Source: Oehlia diaphana (lineage: Eukaryota > Glomeromycota > Glomeromycetes > Glomerales > Glomeraceae). From it: 64,000 bases of DNA. The stretch is from the NCBI GenBank assembly GCA_003833135.1, contig QZLH01000088.1:47434-111433 (forward strand). The letters run 5' to 3'. The translations under genes were made by a program, and so were the position numbers. Shown here one piece after another: positions 1-10,226 of the stretch. How positions within the stretch are numbered: position 1 is the stretch's first letter; the number at the start of each line of letters is the position of its first letter. The notes beneath the pieces were generated by a model that had not been told where the DNA came from, searched no databases, and saw only the letters and a list, made by a program, of their open reading frames with translations.

Positions 1-3
1 TTT

Positions 4-38
<35 letters not shown>

Positions 39-120
39 TACATAAAAAAACAAATACATACAAAAAAAACAAATACATAAAAAAACAAATAAAAAACACA
101 GGTAAAATTTTTGTAAATCT
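1..120. repeat. A/T homopolymers and short AC-containing repeat
   Basis: The window opens with a T run followed by an A run, then several units of roughly TACATAAAAAAACAAA (about 38-100). This is low-complexity DNA with no coding potential. It does not match a fungal TTAGGG telomere, so the window start need not be a chromosome end. Confidence 0.8.
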
Positions 121-242
121 TCAATTCTTTTAGGGATTTAAAAATTAAAAGTTTTTTAAAAAATTAAAAAAAAAAATAAGAGAGAAGAAAGAAATATGAT
201 AAATTATAAATTAGATAAGCTTTTATTATGTATAAAAAAAAA

Positions 243-680
243 ATAATAATTTTTTAAGGTTAATTAAGCATTCATTCATAAATTTGTAAAAAAAATTTTA
301 CCAATAAAAAAAAAAAAAAATAAGAATTATAAAAATACGATTGATAATTTTAAAATTTTGTTAATTTCATGTGTGGTAAAAAAAAAAAAAAAATAATAAT
401 AATTTTTTAAGGTTAATTAAGCATTCATTCATAAATTTGCAAAAAAAATTTTACCAATAAAAAAAAAAAAATAAGTATTATAAAAATACGATTGATAATT
501 TTAAAATTTTGTTAATTTCATGTGTTAAAAAAAAAAAAAAATAAAAAAATAATTTTTTAAGGTTAATTAAGCATTCATTCATAAATTTGCAAAAAAAAAT
601 TTTACCAATAAAAAAAAAATAAGAATTATAAAAATACGATTGATAAATTTAAAATTTTGTTAATTTCATGTGTGGTAAAA
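243..680. repeat. Three ~150-bp tandem repeat units
   Basis: The core TTTTTTAAGGTTAATTAAGC recurs starting at 250, 403 and 553, a period of about 150 bp. Each unit continues through CATTCATTCATAAATTTG, TTTTACCAATA, an A run, AAAATACGATTGATAA and TTAATTTCATGTGT. The units differ mainly in A-run length, which suggests recent tandem duplication or slippage. There is no coding content. Confidence 0.85.
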
Positions 681-2039
681 AAAAAAAAATTTGGAAACAA
701 TTTTTCTCGGAGGAAAAAAAAAAAAAAAAAAATCCGAAAATAAATTTTTTTTTTTTTCATGTCACAATGCAATAATCCCAAAATAAATCCTGCCTAAATG
801 CCTAAAGTGCTACGGGACGACGGGAGATGATCATTTGGTGTAAAGAGAACATCAGTACTACATGTGTTCTACATATGGCTAATCCATTATAGAACAACAT
901 TCTCTTATAAACAATCAGAATTAGCATCCATTTATGCAATTACTGGTATTGATTCAATGGCGTGTAATAAATATCAATCGTTTCTATGATATTCGTTAAT
1001 TAATCGACTCAATTTGTCTTGCACCAATATAAAAATAAACATGAACGAAATTTAAATTTGAAGTCTACACCTTATTCATCCAATACAGCAAGTATTTAAC
1101 CTTTTTGACCTTATTATAATATATATTCTCATTTCTTAGTCTATATGTCATCATTATGACATCTTTTTACGCTTCTCTTGCTCTTTAATGCAGCCGAAAT
1201 TACCCGCAAAATTATAATGAAACGTTCACAAACTTACAAAGCAGTAATTCTCCTGCATTAAATATTCAAAATATCTAGAAAATAAGAAACTGAGAATTTT
1301 TTATGGATGAAGTAAAAAAAATCGAGAATTAAATAACTCTCTTCTACGCACAGATTATTAGTCTATATGTCGTCATTATAAACCCTCTTATTGTTCTTTT
1401 TATATAACCAATAATGTTATTCCCGCAGTAATCACAAACTCAGCCCAGGATTGATTTGATATATTAATTAACTTAATTATTCCGGAAAAAATTTCCATGC
1501 ATGCTTACTTATCCAAAAAAAAATAAATAAAAAGGAAAAAAAAAAAAAAAAATGTCTTGATTTTGATTTGATACCTGTTATAGAAATATCGTATTTAATG
1601 ACTTTTGGTAATCCTATAGTATTTTTTCTGTTGTCGATTTTCTAAATTTGTTTAATATTATTTAAATAGGATTTACCGATTATAAACATTAAATGTCTAT
1701 TATTAAAAGATGTATTTTCGAAAGGGAGTTATTTTTTTTTCTAGCCACTTATTCAAAAATAGTAATTTCGTATCGATGATTCTTTTTAAGTTTTTTATAT
1801 CCAAATCAATAAATATATAAGGAATTTCAAAACAACACACTTTTTATTAATTTTAAGAATGAATTCTAAAAATAGCGTCAATGAAATTGGATGTATCACT
1901 TAGTCACAAATTTGGAAGATAATATTAAAAATCTGTATTATCAAAATCAAAAAAATTTATAAATATTAAACGAAAGCATCATTTTTTTCCATTTTTAATT
2001 TCCCAAAAACAAAAATTTTTCTTTTTAAAAATGTTTAAA

Positions 2040-2072
<33 letters not shown>

Positions 2073-2100
2073 TATTATTAATATTATTTATTATTTAATA
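681..2100. other. Intergenic, no gene seen
   Basis: AT-rich sequence with no supported ORF. Around 780-1450 the composition is slightly less skewed and may hold old decayed sequence, but I recognise nothing. Poly-A and (TA)n tracts at about 2037-2075 lie just upstream of the first HMG gene. Confidence 0.5.
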
Positions 2101-2140
2101 ACGAAACATAACGAAACGAAACGAAACGAAACGAAACGAA
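2101..2140. repeat. CGAAA pentanucleotide microsatellite abutting a start codon
   Basis: About six to seven units of the CGAAA pentamer run directly into the ATG at 2141. It would form the end of the 5' untranslated leader of the HMG gene. Its length is likely to be polymorphic. Confidence 0.8.
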
Positions 2141-3169
2141 ATGAGTGATCAAATTAAAACTAATGATAAACCGTTTTTGGATAATATTATTAACAGTTAC
2201 GTACACCCTTATATTAAACCACCGTTTCCTCCACTTATTGATCCAAAAGATTTAATATCCAAATCCATCATTGGGAATAAACCAAATCGTGCACCAAATG
2301 CTTTTATCATTTATCGTAAAATGTACGTTCGTGAAGCTAGAAATGAAGGATATTGTTTCCCAATGACCGTTCTTTCTTCGATGGTTAGTCAATCTTGGGA
2401 AAAAGAACCGGAGGAAGTTAAAAATTATTATAAAAAACTTGCTAAAGAAGCTTTCGATTATCGTAATAAATTATTTCCTAAACCTGAAAGTAAAAGAAAG
2501 AAACGAAGTAATTGGAATGTTATTTCTTTTGAAAAAAAAACTTTACATCCCAATAATGAAATTAATGATGAAAAAATTAATGATGTTGAAACTAAAAAAG
2601 AATCCACTTCCACTCCCTTTGAAATGCATGTATCAGTTAATAATCAAACTGAGTTGGATTTTATTAATCAGATTTCAACACCCGACCTTTCTCATGAATC
2701 ATCCACTACAACTTCACCAATCATTGACGATTGGTCTATTGATGAATTGAATACAATCGATTTCAATTTAAGAAATCCCAACTTAACTTCAAGTAATGAA
2801 AATTGTTCTTACATGAATAGTTATGAACAACAATCTTTTGAAAATTTTCAACAAGAAATTAATTCTTATGATCATTTCACGAATCAAATTATTGATAATC
2901 AATTACAATATTATAATATTTTCCAGAATCATGAAATGTTTTGTAATGAACCTAATGAACCGCAATCAAATTACTGTCAGGTTAATCCCAATATTTTACC
3001 TTCCTCCTCCTCACCTAATGTACTCGGCATTTTCGAATATCACGGAGAAGAACTTGCAATGAATTTACAATCGTTTTATTCTAATAATTTGAATCCGATT
3101 CCAGAGAATACTTGCGTTAATCAACAATTTTATATACCCGAACCTTTTGATTATTATTCATTTTATTAA
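2141..3169 (+). CDS. HMG-box (MATA-HMG-like) transcription factor, 342 aa
   Basis: Single-exon gene. The HMG box spans about residues 47-113. It begins NRAPNAFIIYRKM, has the core aromatic W86 in SQSWEKEP, and ends in a basic tail (ESKRKKR, about 116-122) that could act as a DNA-binding extension or nuclear signal. The long C-terminus is rich in Asn, Gln, Ser and Tyr and looks disordered, perhaps an activation region (inference). Proteins of this family bind the DNA minor groove; in fungi they include mating-type proteins, but in Glomeromycotina the family is greatly expanded and most members are not proven mating genes. The start at 2141 is the first ATG after a CGAAA microsatellite. This is the longest and most divergent of the three clear HMG genes here. 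Confidence 0.9.
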   Translation: MSDQIKTNDKPFLDNIINSYVHPYIKPPFPPLIDPKDLISKSIIGNKPNRAPNAFIIYRKMYVREARNEGYCFPMTVLSSMVSQSWEKEPEEVKNYYKKLAKEAFDYRNKLFPKPESKRKKRSNWNVISFEKKTLHPNNEINDEKINDVETKKESTSTPFEMHVSVNNQTELDFINQISTPDLSHESSTTTSPIIDDWSIDELNTIDFNLRNPNLTSSNENCSYMNSYEQQSFENFQQEINSYDHFTNQIIDNQLQYYNIFQNHEMFCNEPNEPQSNYCQVNPNILPSSSSPNVLGIFEYHGEELAMNLQSFYSNNLNPIPENTCVNQQFYIPEPFDYYSFY

Positions 3170-3335
3170 TCTTAGAAAATTTACCTCTTTGAAAAAGTCG
3201 TCGTTATCGAAAACATTTAATTATAAAAAAAAAATGGTCCAATTGTAAATAAATATAGATACGTTTGTTGTTTAAGTTTCAGAATTTTAAGATATCAATA
3301 AGTTATTGTTTATAAGATAAATGTGCTTAATGTAA

Positions 3336-3391
<56 letters not shown>

Positions 3392-3396
3392 TTTTT

Positions 3397-3442
<46 letters not shown>

Positions 3443-3458
3443 AAAAAATAATTATGTT

Positions 3459-3495
<37 letters not shown>

Positions 3496-6050
3496 AAAAT
3501 TTTTTTTTTTTAAAAAAAAAAAAAAAAGAAAAAAAAAAAGAAAAAATAATTATGTTTATTAATAAGACATAAATAAAAAAAAAAAAAATTTCGAAGATCG
3601 TTTTTTTTGCGCGTTAATTGATAATTCCGGTCAGAATTACTAGTAATTTTATTTGTGAATAATTCACGTGATTTTTGTATAACTTGTGTGAAACCGGCGC
3701 AGTATCTTATTATATCATTTGAATGCACGTGAAATCGTTAACAATTTTCCTATATAAGTTACTTTAAAAGGAATAAACATATTTCATACATCATATTTAT
3801 ATATCATAAATAAATCCTCATTGATTTAAATTCTGACAAGCCATAAATAAGTGAATCATTTAATCATTTAGTCGTTTACCTTATGTAAATAACGTCAAAG
3901 CGTTTCTCATTTGGTTAGAAAAAAAGATTCATTAAAAGTCATTTTGACGTGCCATTCATTTGATTTGATGTAATCATTAATTAATTACGTTTTATTTATT
4001 AAAAAAAGGATTAAGGTTATTACTTTATTGGTATAATATATTAATATAAATACCGTATTTTATTGTGATTATTAAATCATATTATGTAGTTTAATACCAA
4101 TCGGGAATCATTTATTATTTAGTATTATTATAATCATAGTAATCAGACAAAAGTAACCAGACAAAGTCTGGTTTTTAAAGTAACTAGACAAAAGTCAGTA
4201 AAAAAATACGCGTTTCACATCATAAATTATAAAATAATAATACTTTAATTAATTGAAATATATATATATTTTTTTTATATATGATAATAAGGCGTACATT
4301 AAAATATATTATATGCATAATAAAAAATTAAATATTATTTGAAAACCATTCTAATTTCAGATAATTTAACTCGGAAATAGATTTTACGCGTCTTATTTTC
4401 TCACACGACATAAAGAATTTGTGAATTTGTTACAATCAAAAAAAATGAGTTGATCGCGTTAGGAATCTTCCATTTATGCAAATTGTAAAAATGCCTTGTG
4501 AATTATTTTTGGAACAATATTAAGATTAGAAAAAAAAAATAATATTGATTATCCGGATCGCGTTCCTATAAGTAATATTTAGATAAAGTTTTTTAACAGC
4601 TTTTGAAAAAATTGGATAGATCAGTTATAAACGCAACTATAATAAGTAAGAACCCACTTATTATATATTTTGGGAAGGTTTATCCCTTCTAAACTTAAAT
4701 TAGTAAGATAAAAATTTTGTATACGCAATACAAGCTATACCCTATACATGCTATACAAATTACTTTTTTTAATTCACTCGCCACGGAGTTATAGTAAGTG
4801 GCGCAGAGATGATCGATTATAATTTGGTTAGTTTCGGCCGTGTATTTAGTGTTACACGATCATATACCAACATTTTCTTAATTTATTACATTTTTGATTA
4901 ATTTTATATATACATTACTAAATTTTATCATAAAATGTTGTTATTTATAAAATTTCCGATTAAGGCCATTAAGGAACTCCAAGTTAATAAATGAATTTAA
5001 ATCGAATGATTGATTATATATTCGTATACACTCTTATAAGGACCAATTTGTCACTCATTTTCTGAATGAATTGTAAATCATAGTCATAGTCATCGCCTGT
5101 TACTCATCCACAAATAAATCACTAAGAATCTTTGGTCTTTAAAAAGAATTGTGCTTTTATGATTTCATGGAATGTATTACAGTACAATTAAAAATAATGT
5201 AAACAACCAACAAATATGTTTATTATAATAATAATCACTTTTGATAATGAGATGTGATATGTTTCTTTTAAAATTGATTATAAATTCAAATATATATATT
5301 AATATAATTATATATTGTATACGCCAAACTACCATAATATGATCCGGAGTACAGTGCACTGAATAGATTACAAATATTATGTATGATATATATTAGATAT
5401 ATTATACTGTATACATCCGTGATACAGATTATTAAATGAGAAAGCCACCATGTTATCTATTATGCTTAACCAAAAAAATTTTTTAATAAAAAATTTTAAA
5501 ATAAGTGATCCACGTGTGAAATGATTAAAGTGTATCACATGGATACACGTAGAAAAAAAAAAACTTCGATTAAATTTCTCGTGATATCGCATAACTAATT
5601 TAGTGGATGGGCCATTTTATTCTTCAGTATATATGAAATGAGTATTTTTAATAAAACCCATGAAAGCAAAAGTACATCAAATATTACTATAATTTGATAG
5701 TAATTTCTTTTAAGTTAATCTGATTACAATATTTATATTTGATATTAAAGAGCTAAACACAAACGTTTATCGATAAACATAGTGCAAAATAATCAACAGT
5801 TGATCGACAAAGTTTTCAATTGTTCATTATATAACGTGTAACGAAAATGTTAATATGTCAATCACAAATAATAAAATTAAATTTTAATGTGAAGTGTGAT
5901 TATGTTGATTGTAGAATATACATAATTTCCGTTTCTTGTTTATTAAAGTATATTGAATTTTTGATGTTATTCCATAATTTGAATCGTTGAATCCATGTAC
6001 TTGTAATAAGATTTGCGGAATTCAAAATTCATCTAATATGAATGGCCAGA
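3170..6050. other. Intergenic with poly-A tracts, no gene seen
   Basis: Dominated by A/T homopolymers at about 3338-3600, then AT-rich DNA. A small hairpin AACCAGAC-AAA-GTCTGGTT lies at about 4156-4175, with similar AGACAAAAGT units on either side. Short minus-strand frames near 5200-5600 have no recognisable product. Confidence 0.5.
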
Positions 6051-6150
6051 ATGAGTGATCAAAGTTTTTAACAGATCACAACAATCAACAAGTGGATTGA
6101 CTCCATTTTTGGACTATTTGCTAACAAGTTTCTGGCGTTTCTGGCGTTAC
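6051..6150 (+). pseudogene. Possible N-terminal relic of another HMG-type gene
   Basis: The stretch starts ATGAGTGATCAAA, the same 13 bases that open the HMG gene at 2141. Further on, one frame reads TPFLDYLLTSF, similar to the PFLDNIINSY segment of that gene. Frames are broken (an early TAA after six codons) and no HMG box follows. The resemblance is short, so this is tentative. Confidence 0.35.
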
Positions 6151-6345
6151 AGTTAATTAATTATTTAATTATTTATCGATACCAATTTTTCTTGCGGTAC
6201 TCTGTGCGTTACAGCTGTAGTTATTCGTTATCGATTCTTGCGCTACGGTAGTTATTACGGTAGCTATTTTGTTGCCGATAACTACTCTTTCTTGCGCTAC
6301 AGTGTTATCGATATCAGATATTTACATTTCTTGCGCTACATTAAT
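6129..6345. promoter_or_regulatory. Cluster of TTCTTGCGCTAC-type repeats upstream of mini-HMG gene
   Basis: Related motifs occur at about 6129-6152 (TTTCTGGCG twice, then TTACAG), 6187 (TTTCTTGCGGTAC), 6207 (GCGTTACAG), 6235 (TTCTTGCGCTAC), 6289 (TTTCTTGCGCTACAG) and 6329 (TTTCTTGCGCTAC). TTATCGAT-like words are interspersed. The cluster ends about 230 bp before the ATG at 6573. A repeated binding site for a transcription factor is plausible but is inference; it could also be a decayed minisatellite. Confidence 0.45.
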
Positions 6346-6572
6346 TTATTTCATTATCGATAAATAATTTACTTTAACGGCAACTTTTTTTTTTACGGGA
6401 TTTAATAATAAAAGGAAACAAACTTTTTATATAAAGGGACTAACATGTTTGTAATCTTTATAACTTTTTTTTTTTAAAAAAAAAATACATATAAATAAAT
6501 ATATATATATATATATTGTTACTCTCAATCTTTTTATCATATATTTTTATCTTTTCTTTTAAATACTGTAAA

Positions 6573-6923
6573 ATGTCGGACGATATTACTGAGAGAGTTA
6601 ATGAAGATAATGATATTCGAGTTGAGAAAATCATTTCAGAAATTAATATTCATGAATTATTTCATGTAGGAAACGTGAAAAAAGTAATAGAATCCAAAAA
6701 TCGTAACCCCTCTGAGGAGATTGGGTCGTGGAAATTATTTAACAAAGTTTTCAAAGATGTGTGTCCTAATTATGATAACATGGAACCAATGATTATCAGC
6801 CGAGTCAAGACTAAAATTTGGGAGAGTGCATCAGCAAATCAAAAGAGCATTTACGCAACATATTCTCAAAATCATAATGAAGAAATTAGAAAAATTTTTC
6901 CTGGTGTAAGCCCATCCGCTTAG
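6573..6923 (+). CDS. Small divergent HMG-box-like protein, 116 aa
   Basis: I chose the ATG at 6573 (MSDDITERVN) because it gives the same MSD- start as neighbouring HMG proteins; an in-frame ATG at 6516 would add 19 hydrophobic residues encoded by AT-rich leader. Residues about 44-110 have the spacing of an HMG box: NPSEEIGSWKLFNKVF for helix 1, W84 in KIWESASANQ for helix 2, and YATYSQNHNEEIRKIFPG for helix 3 and exit. The usual RPPNxF entry is replaced, so DNA binding may be altered. There is almost no C-terminal tail. It sits between canonical HMG genes on the same strand, which supports a diverged duplicate. Assignment rests on pattern, not a profile score. Confidence 0.6.
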   Translation: MSDDITERVNEDNDIRVEKIISEINIHELFHVGNVKKVIESKNRNPSEEIGSWKLFNKVFKDVCPNYDNMEPMIISRVKTKIWESASANQKSIYATYSQNHNEEIRKIFPGVSPSA

Positions 6924-9659
6924 TCGTTTCTTACTACTACGGATACTATTAATATTTATTAATATTCAAAGTTCGAATGAAATGTATGTATTGATTACAT
7001 TTTAGGCACTTGCAGTTATAGCATTTAATATAAGAATTCAAGTTATTATAAGTTTATTAAGATTAGGTAATGCGTAAAAACGCTTAAACCTTATTTGATC
7101 AATTAGATTTGGCGTGCAGGAAAAAACGGTTAAATAACAAATCAATATCCTGATATTTTTCTAAATTAATTATAGCTAAAAATTATATACAAAAAAAAAA
7201 ATTCTTTTCATTTATTAGTAAATTTTACATTGAATTTGCAGTGTAAAGTGTATGTATATATATATACAGTAAAAGCGTAAATATATATATATATATATAA
7301 TAAAATGAGTATATGTATAATAATAATTAAGAATCTAACAATCCATTTTTGTCTATTAAAATTACTAAAATCTGCATAAGTAATAATGAGTAATCCACAT
7401 AAATCTTCTAATCGATTGAAAAAAAAAATATATGAAATTAAATGATTTTTATTTCCCAAGTACAAAAGTTATAATAAATGTGACCAAAATTTTAATTTTC
7501 TTACTAATTGGTTTGATAAGAAATGGGTCATGAGGCATAATTATTTCTTTCTTTTTTATTACATAAACAAAACCGTATTATTTAAAATTTTTAAAATTGT
7601 GGAGTAATTCTTCTAAAATTGATAAAGATTTGCTTTATTTATTTTAAATGAACTTTCCGATATATCCGATTGTTGAACAAACATAACGTTTTTTTTTTCT
7701 TTAAAGAAAATCTTGATAACTTTGATTTTAAAGATAAAGATTTAAAAATAGATTAATTAAATATTTAATTAAATAACTTATCGTTGATTTGTGTTTAACA
7801 GGTAAAGGGAATTTCTGTATAACTTCGCAAGTCTCTTTGATAAATTCCTTTTAAATTTCTTATTGGAACTTAAATGGAATGATAAAAAAAAACAGGTTTT
7901 TTTTTTAAAAAAAAAAATATTTTTAGATTTCATTAAGATAATGAGCATAAATGCGAATTTTACGGAGTAAAAACAACGGTCACAAGAATAATTCGAACCA
8001 TTTTTTTGAATTACAAGAAAATAAAAAAAATAACTGTAACCAACCACTGGAACAGGTGATAAGCTTGGAATAATATTAATAAAAAATCGGAGAAAAAATT
8101 TTTATGATAAAAAAAGAATCATTTAAACGAAATCAATCAATTTTTATTTTTAGATGAATAAAATAAATTTATTATTTATATACCGAATATATGCTATTAA
8201 ATTTATTCTATTTATGGAAAGAGAACAAATAAAAATTTAATTATTTCTTATAATAAAAAATAAGTAATGTCATGTTAGTTTACTTTAAAAGAAGTTATTT
8301 CTTTAAATAGAACGTCGGAAATTTTATTATGAATGAATTGCATGATGCATACATTCAAACCGACCAAAAATGTATCAAGCGAAATATTATCAAATGATTA
8401 TTAAGTGATGATCAACTCTACTTGGTAAAGTATCAAAGTGAAAAAAAGAAATTGTTCTTTGTTTTTTTTAATATTAGAAGTTGTACAATATTAATGATGT
8501 TTGAAAAAAAAATAAAGGATTTTTTTTTTTTTTTTTTACGCAAACTACAAAGAAAATGATAAGTGTATTTATGATTACACCGGCCGGGGTATTTGTACCC
8601 CATATAAACAAATAATGATTCAAATATTCAAGATTAAAATCGGAAGTGATAATAAATTGCTCCGAGAACGGTTGTGTTTCCATATGGAAACATGGAGTGC
8701 TTCATTAATTGTGATGATGATATATTTTGTTTGATTATTGTGCGACAATAGATTTTTAATGGTTCCTAGAATTAAATGTCGATTTTTTTCAATTTTTTTC
8801 AATATGTTCGAAACGAAAATAATTTATAAACGCGTTTTCAAGATAAGAATATAATATGTTTACATTATTAATCTATGATCAAATAAATGATTGTGATCTC
8901 ATGAAAAAGAAAAATATTTTATTATCAAAAAAAAAAAAAAAACTTGGTTGTTCGAATAAAAGAAGAATATCATTCGATTATATGATATATTAATAAAAAC
9001 TTTTTCATTACTTTATTTGATAAATTCTTTATAAAATCTGTCAAAAATGGAAATTTTTTTGTTTGTTTAACTTAAATCGATAAATATGAAAAAAAAAATC
9101 CGTTTTGTTTAAAAATTAATTAAAATATCTGTATAAATTAAAATTAGGTAAAATTTATTATGTTACATGACATTTATCAAAATGCATTTATAAAACTAAT
9201 ATAAAACTTGACAATAAATTTTGTGGGAAATTTAATTTATATGATATTTAATCGTATTCGTTCACTTATTTTTGTACAAATTTTAATTTAGTTTAAATAT
9301 ATTGTTATTTTTAAAAAAAAACTTTAATATTCGGAAATTGAATTTTAAAATAAGAAATTTTAATAAACCCTTAAAAATAATAGCGATGATCATATCCTTT
9401 AAGTATTTTGATGATACAATTGATTACACACACAGGTAAGATAAGTTTTGATCGATGTTTGTTAATTAAATAAAGAATTTTTTTCTTTTATTTTAAACAA
9501 AAAAAAAAAAAATATTATTGTTTCATATGTGGTCATCTTGATCGACTATTCGTTATACATACGGCTTATAATTTCCGATATAACTAATATAAAAAGCTGG
9601 ACTCTGAAAGAATTTCTATAAGGTGAAAATAAAAGAGAAAAATTTCATATAATATCAAG
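6924..9659. other. Intergenic, no gene seen
   Basis: AT-rich with homopolymers and a (TA)n stretch at about 7255-7300. Short frames on the minus strand (7208-8800) are Phe/Lys/Ile-rich products of A/T tracts with no recognisable motif. Confidence 0.5.
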
Positions 9660-10226
9660 ATGTCAGACTCTTCACTAAATGATATGGCAGAAATTTTAAT
9701 TAATCAATTAGATAGAAGAAAAATTTTTCCACCTTCTTATAATAACCCAGAAGAATTAATCAATCCATCAAAAACAAGCAGATCTAAGGGACCACCGAGA
9801 CCACCAAATGGATTCCTTCTATGTAGAAAAAATGTTCATAAAGAAGCGAGATTAAAAGGAATTTGTAATATGCGAGTTATATCAAAAGTCACTGGAATGT
9901 TATGGAGAAGCGCTTCTACAGAAGAAAAGGAAACTTACGAAAAACTTTCTGCTCAAGTTAATAATCTTCACTCTCAAAGATATCCTGGTTATAAATATCG
10001 TCCATCAGCTCGTCAAAAAACGCAACCTTATATCGTACCACAAACAACCAATATCGAAATTTTCCCAACTTTACCGATTCAAATCATGAATCCACAACAA
10101 CAACCTATTATTTATCAAACAAATAATCCTTTAGATTTTGCCCCAGATTTCGTTCCTAATGTATATCAATTTTCTCAATTTACTCAAGAAGAACTCGCTT
10201 CATTTTATTATTATTTATCTATTTAA
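9660..10226 (+). CDS. HMG-box (MATA-HMG-like) protein, 188 aa, paralogue 1
   Basis: Single exon from ATG 9660. A family-specific N-terminal segment (about residues 7-38, including FPPSYNNPEELINPSK) precedes the HMG box at about 44-110. The box opens GPPRPPNGFLLCRKNVH and has MRVISKVTGMLWR in helix 2 with W82, close to the mating-type HMG pattern (RPPNAFxLYR ... ISKxxGxxW). It ends RYPGYKYRP with a basic exit. The C-terminus is Gln/Pro/Tyr-rich. It is strikingly similar along its whole N-terminal 120 residues to the gene at 13499, and also 188 aa long, indicating a local duplication. Confidence 0.92.
   Translation: MSDSSLNDMAEILINQLDRRKIFPPSYNNPEELINPSKTSRSKGPPRPPNGFLLCRKNVHKEARLKGICNMRVISKVTGMLWRSASTEEKETYEKLSAQVNNLHSQRYPGYKYRPSARQKTQPYIVPQTTNIEIFPTLPIQIMNPQQQPIIYQTNNPLDFAPDFVPNVYQFSQFTQEELASFYYYLSI

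Noticed and set aside
1..680. Telomere or CRISPR-like array at the window start
   Set aside because: There is no TTAGGG-type repeat, the units are directly tandem without unique spacers, and the genome is eukaryotic.
2439..3062. Two short + strand frames inside the first HMG gene
   Set aside because: They overlap the HMG gene in another frame and have no sensible composition.
3510..3728. Phe-rich minus-strand frame
   Set aside because: Produced by poly-A tracts.
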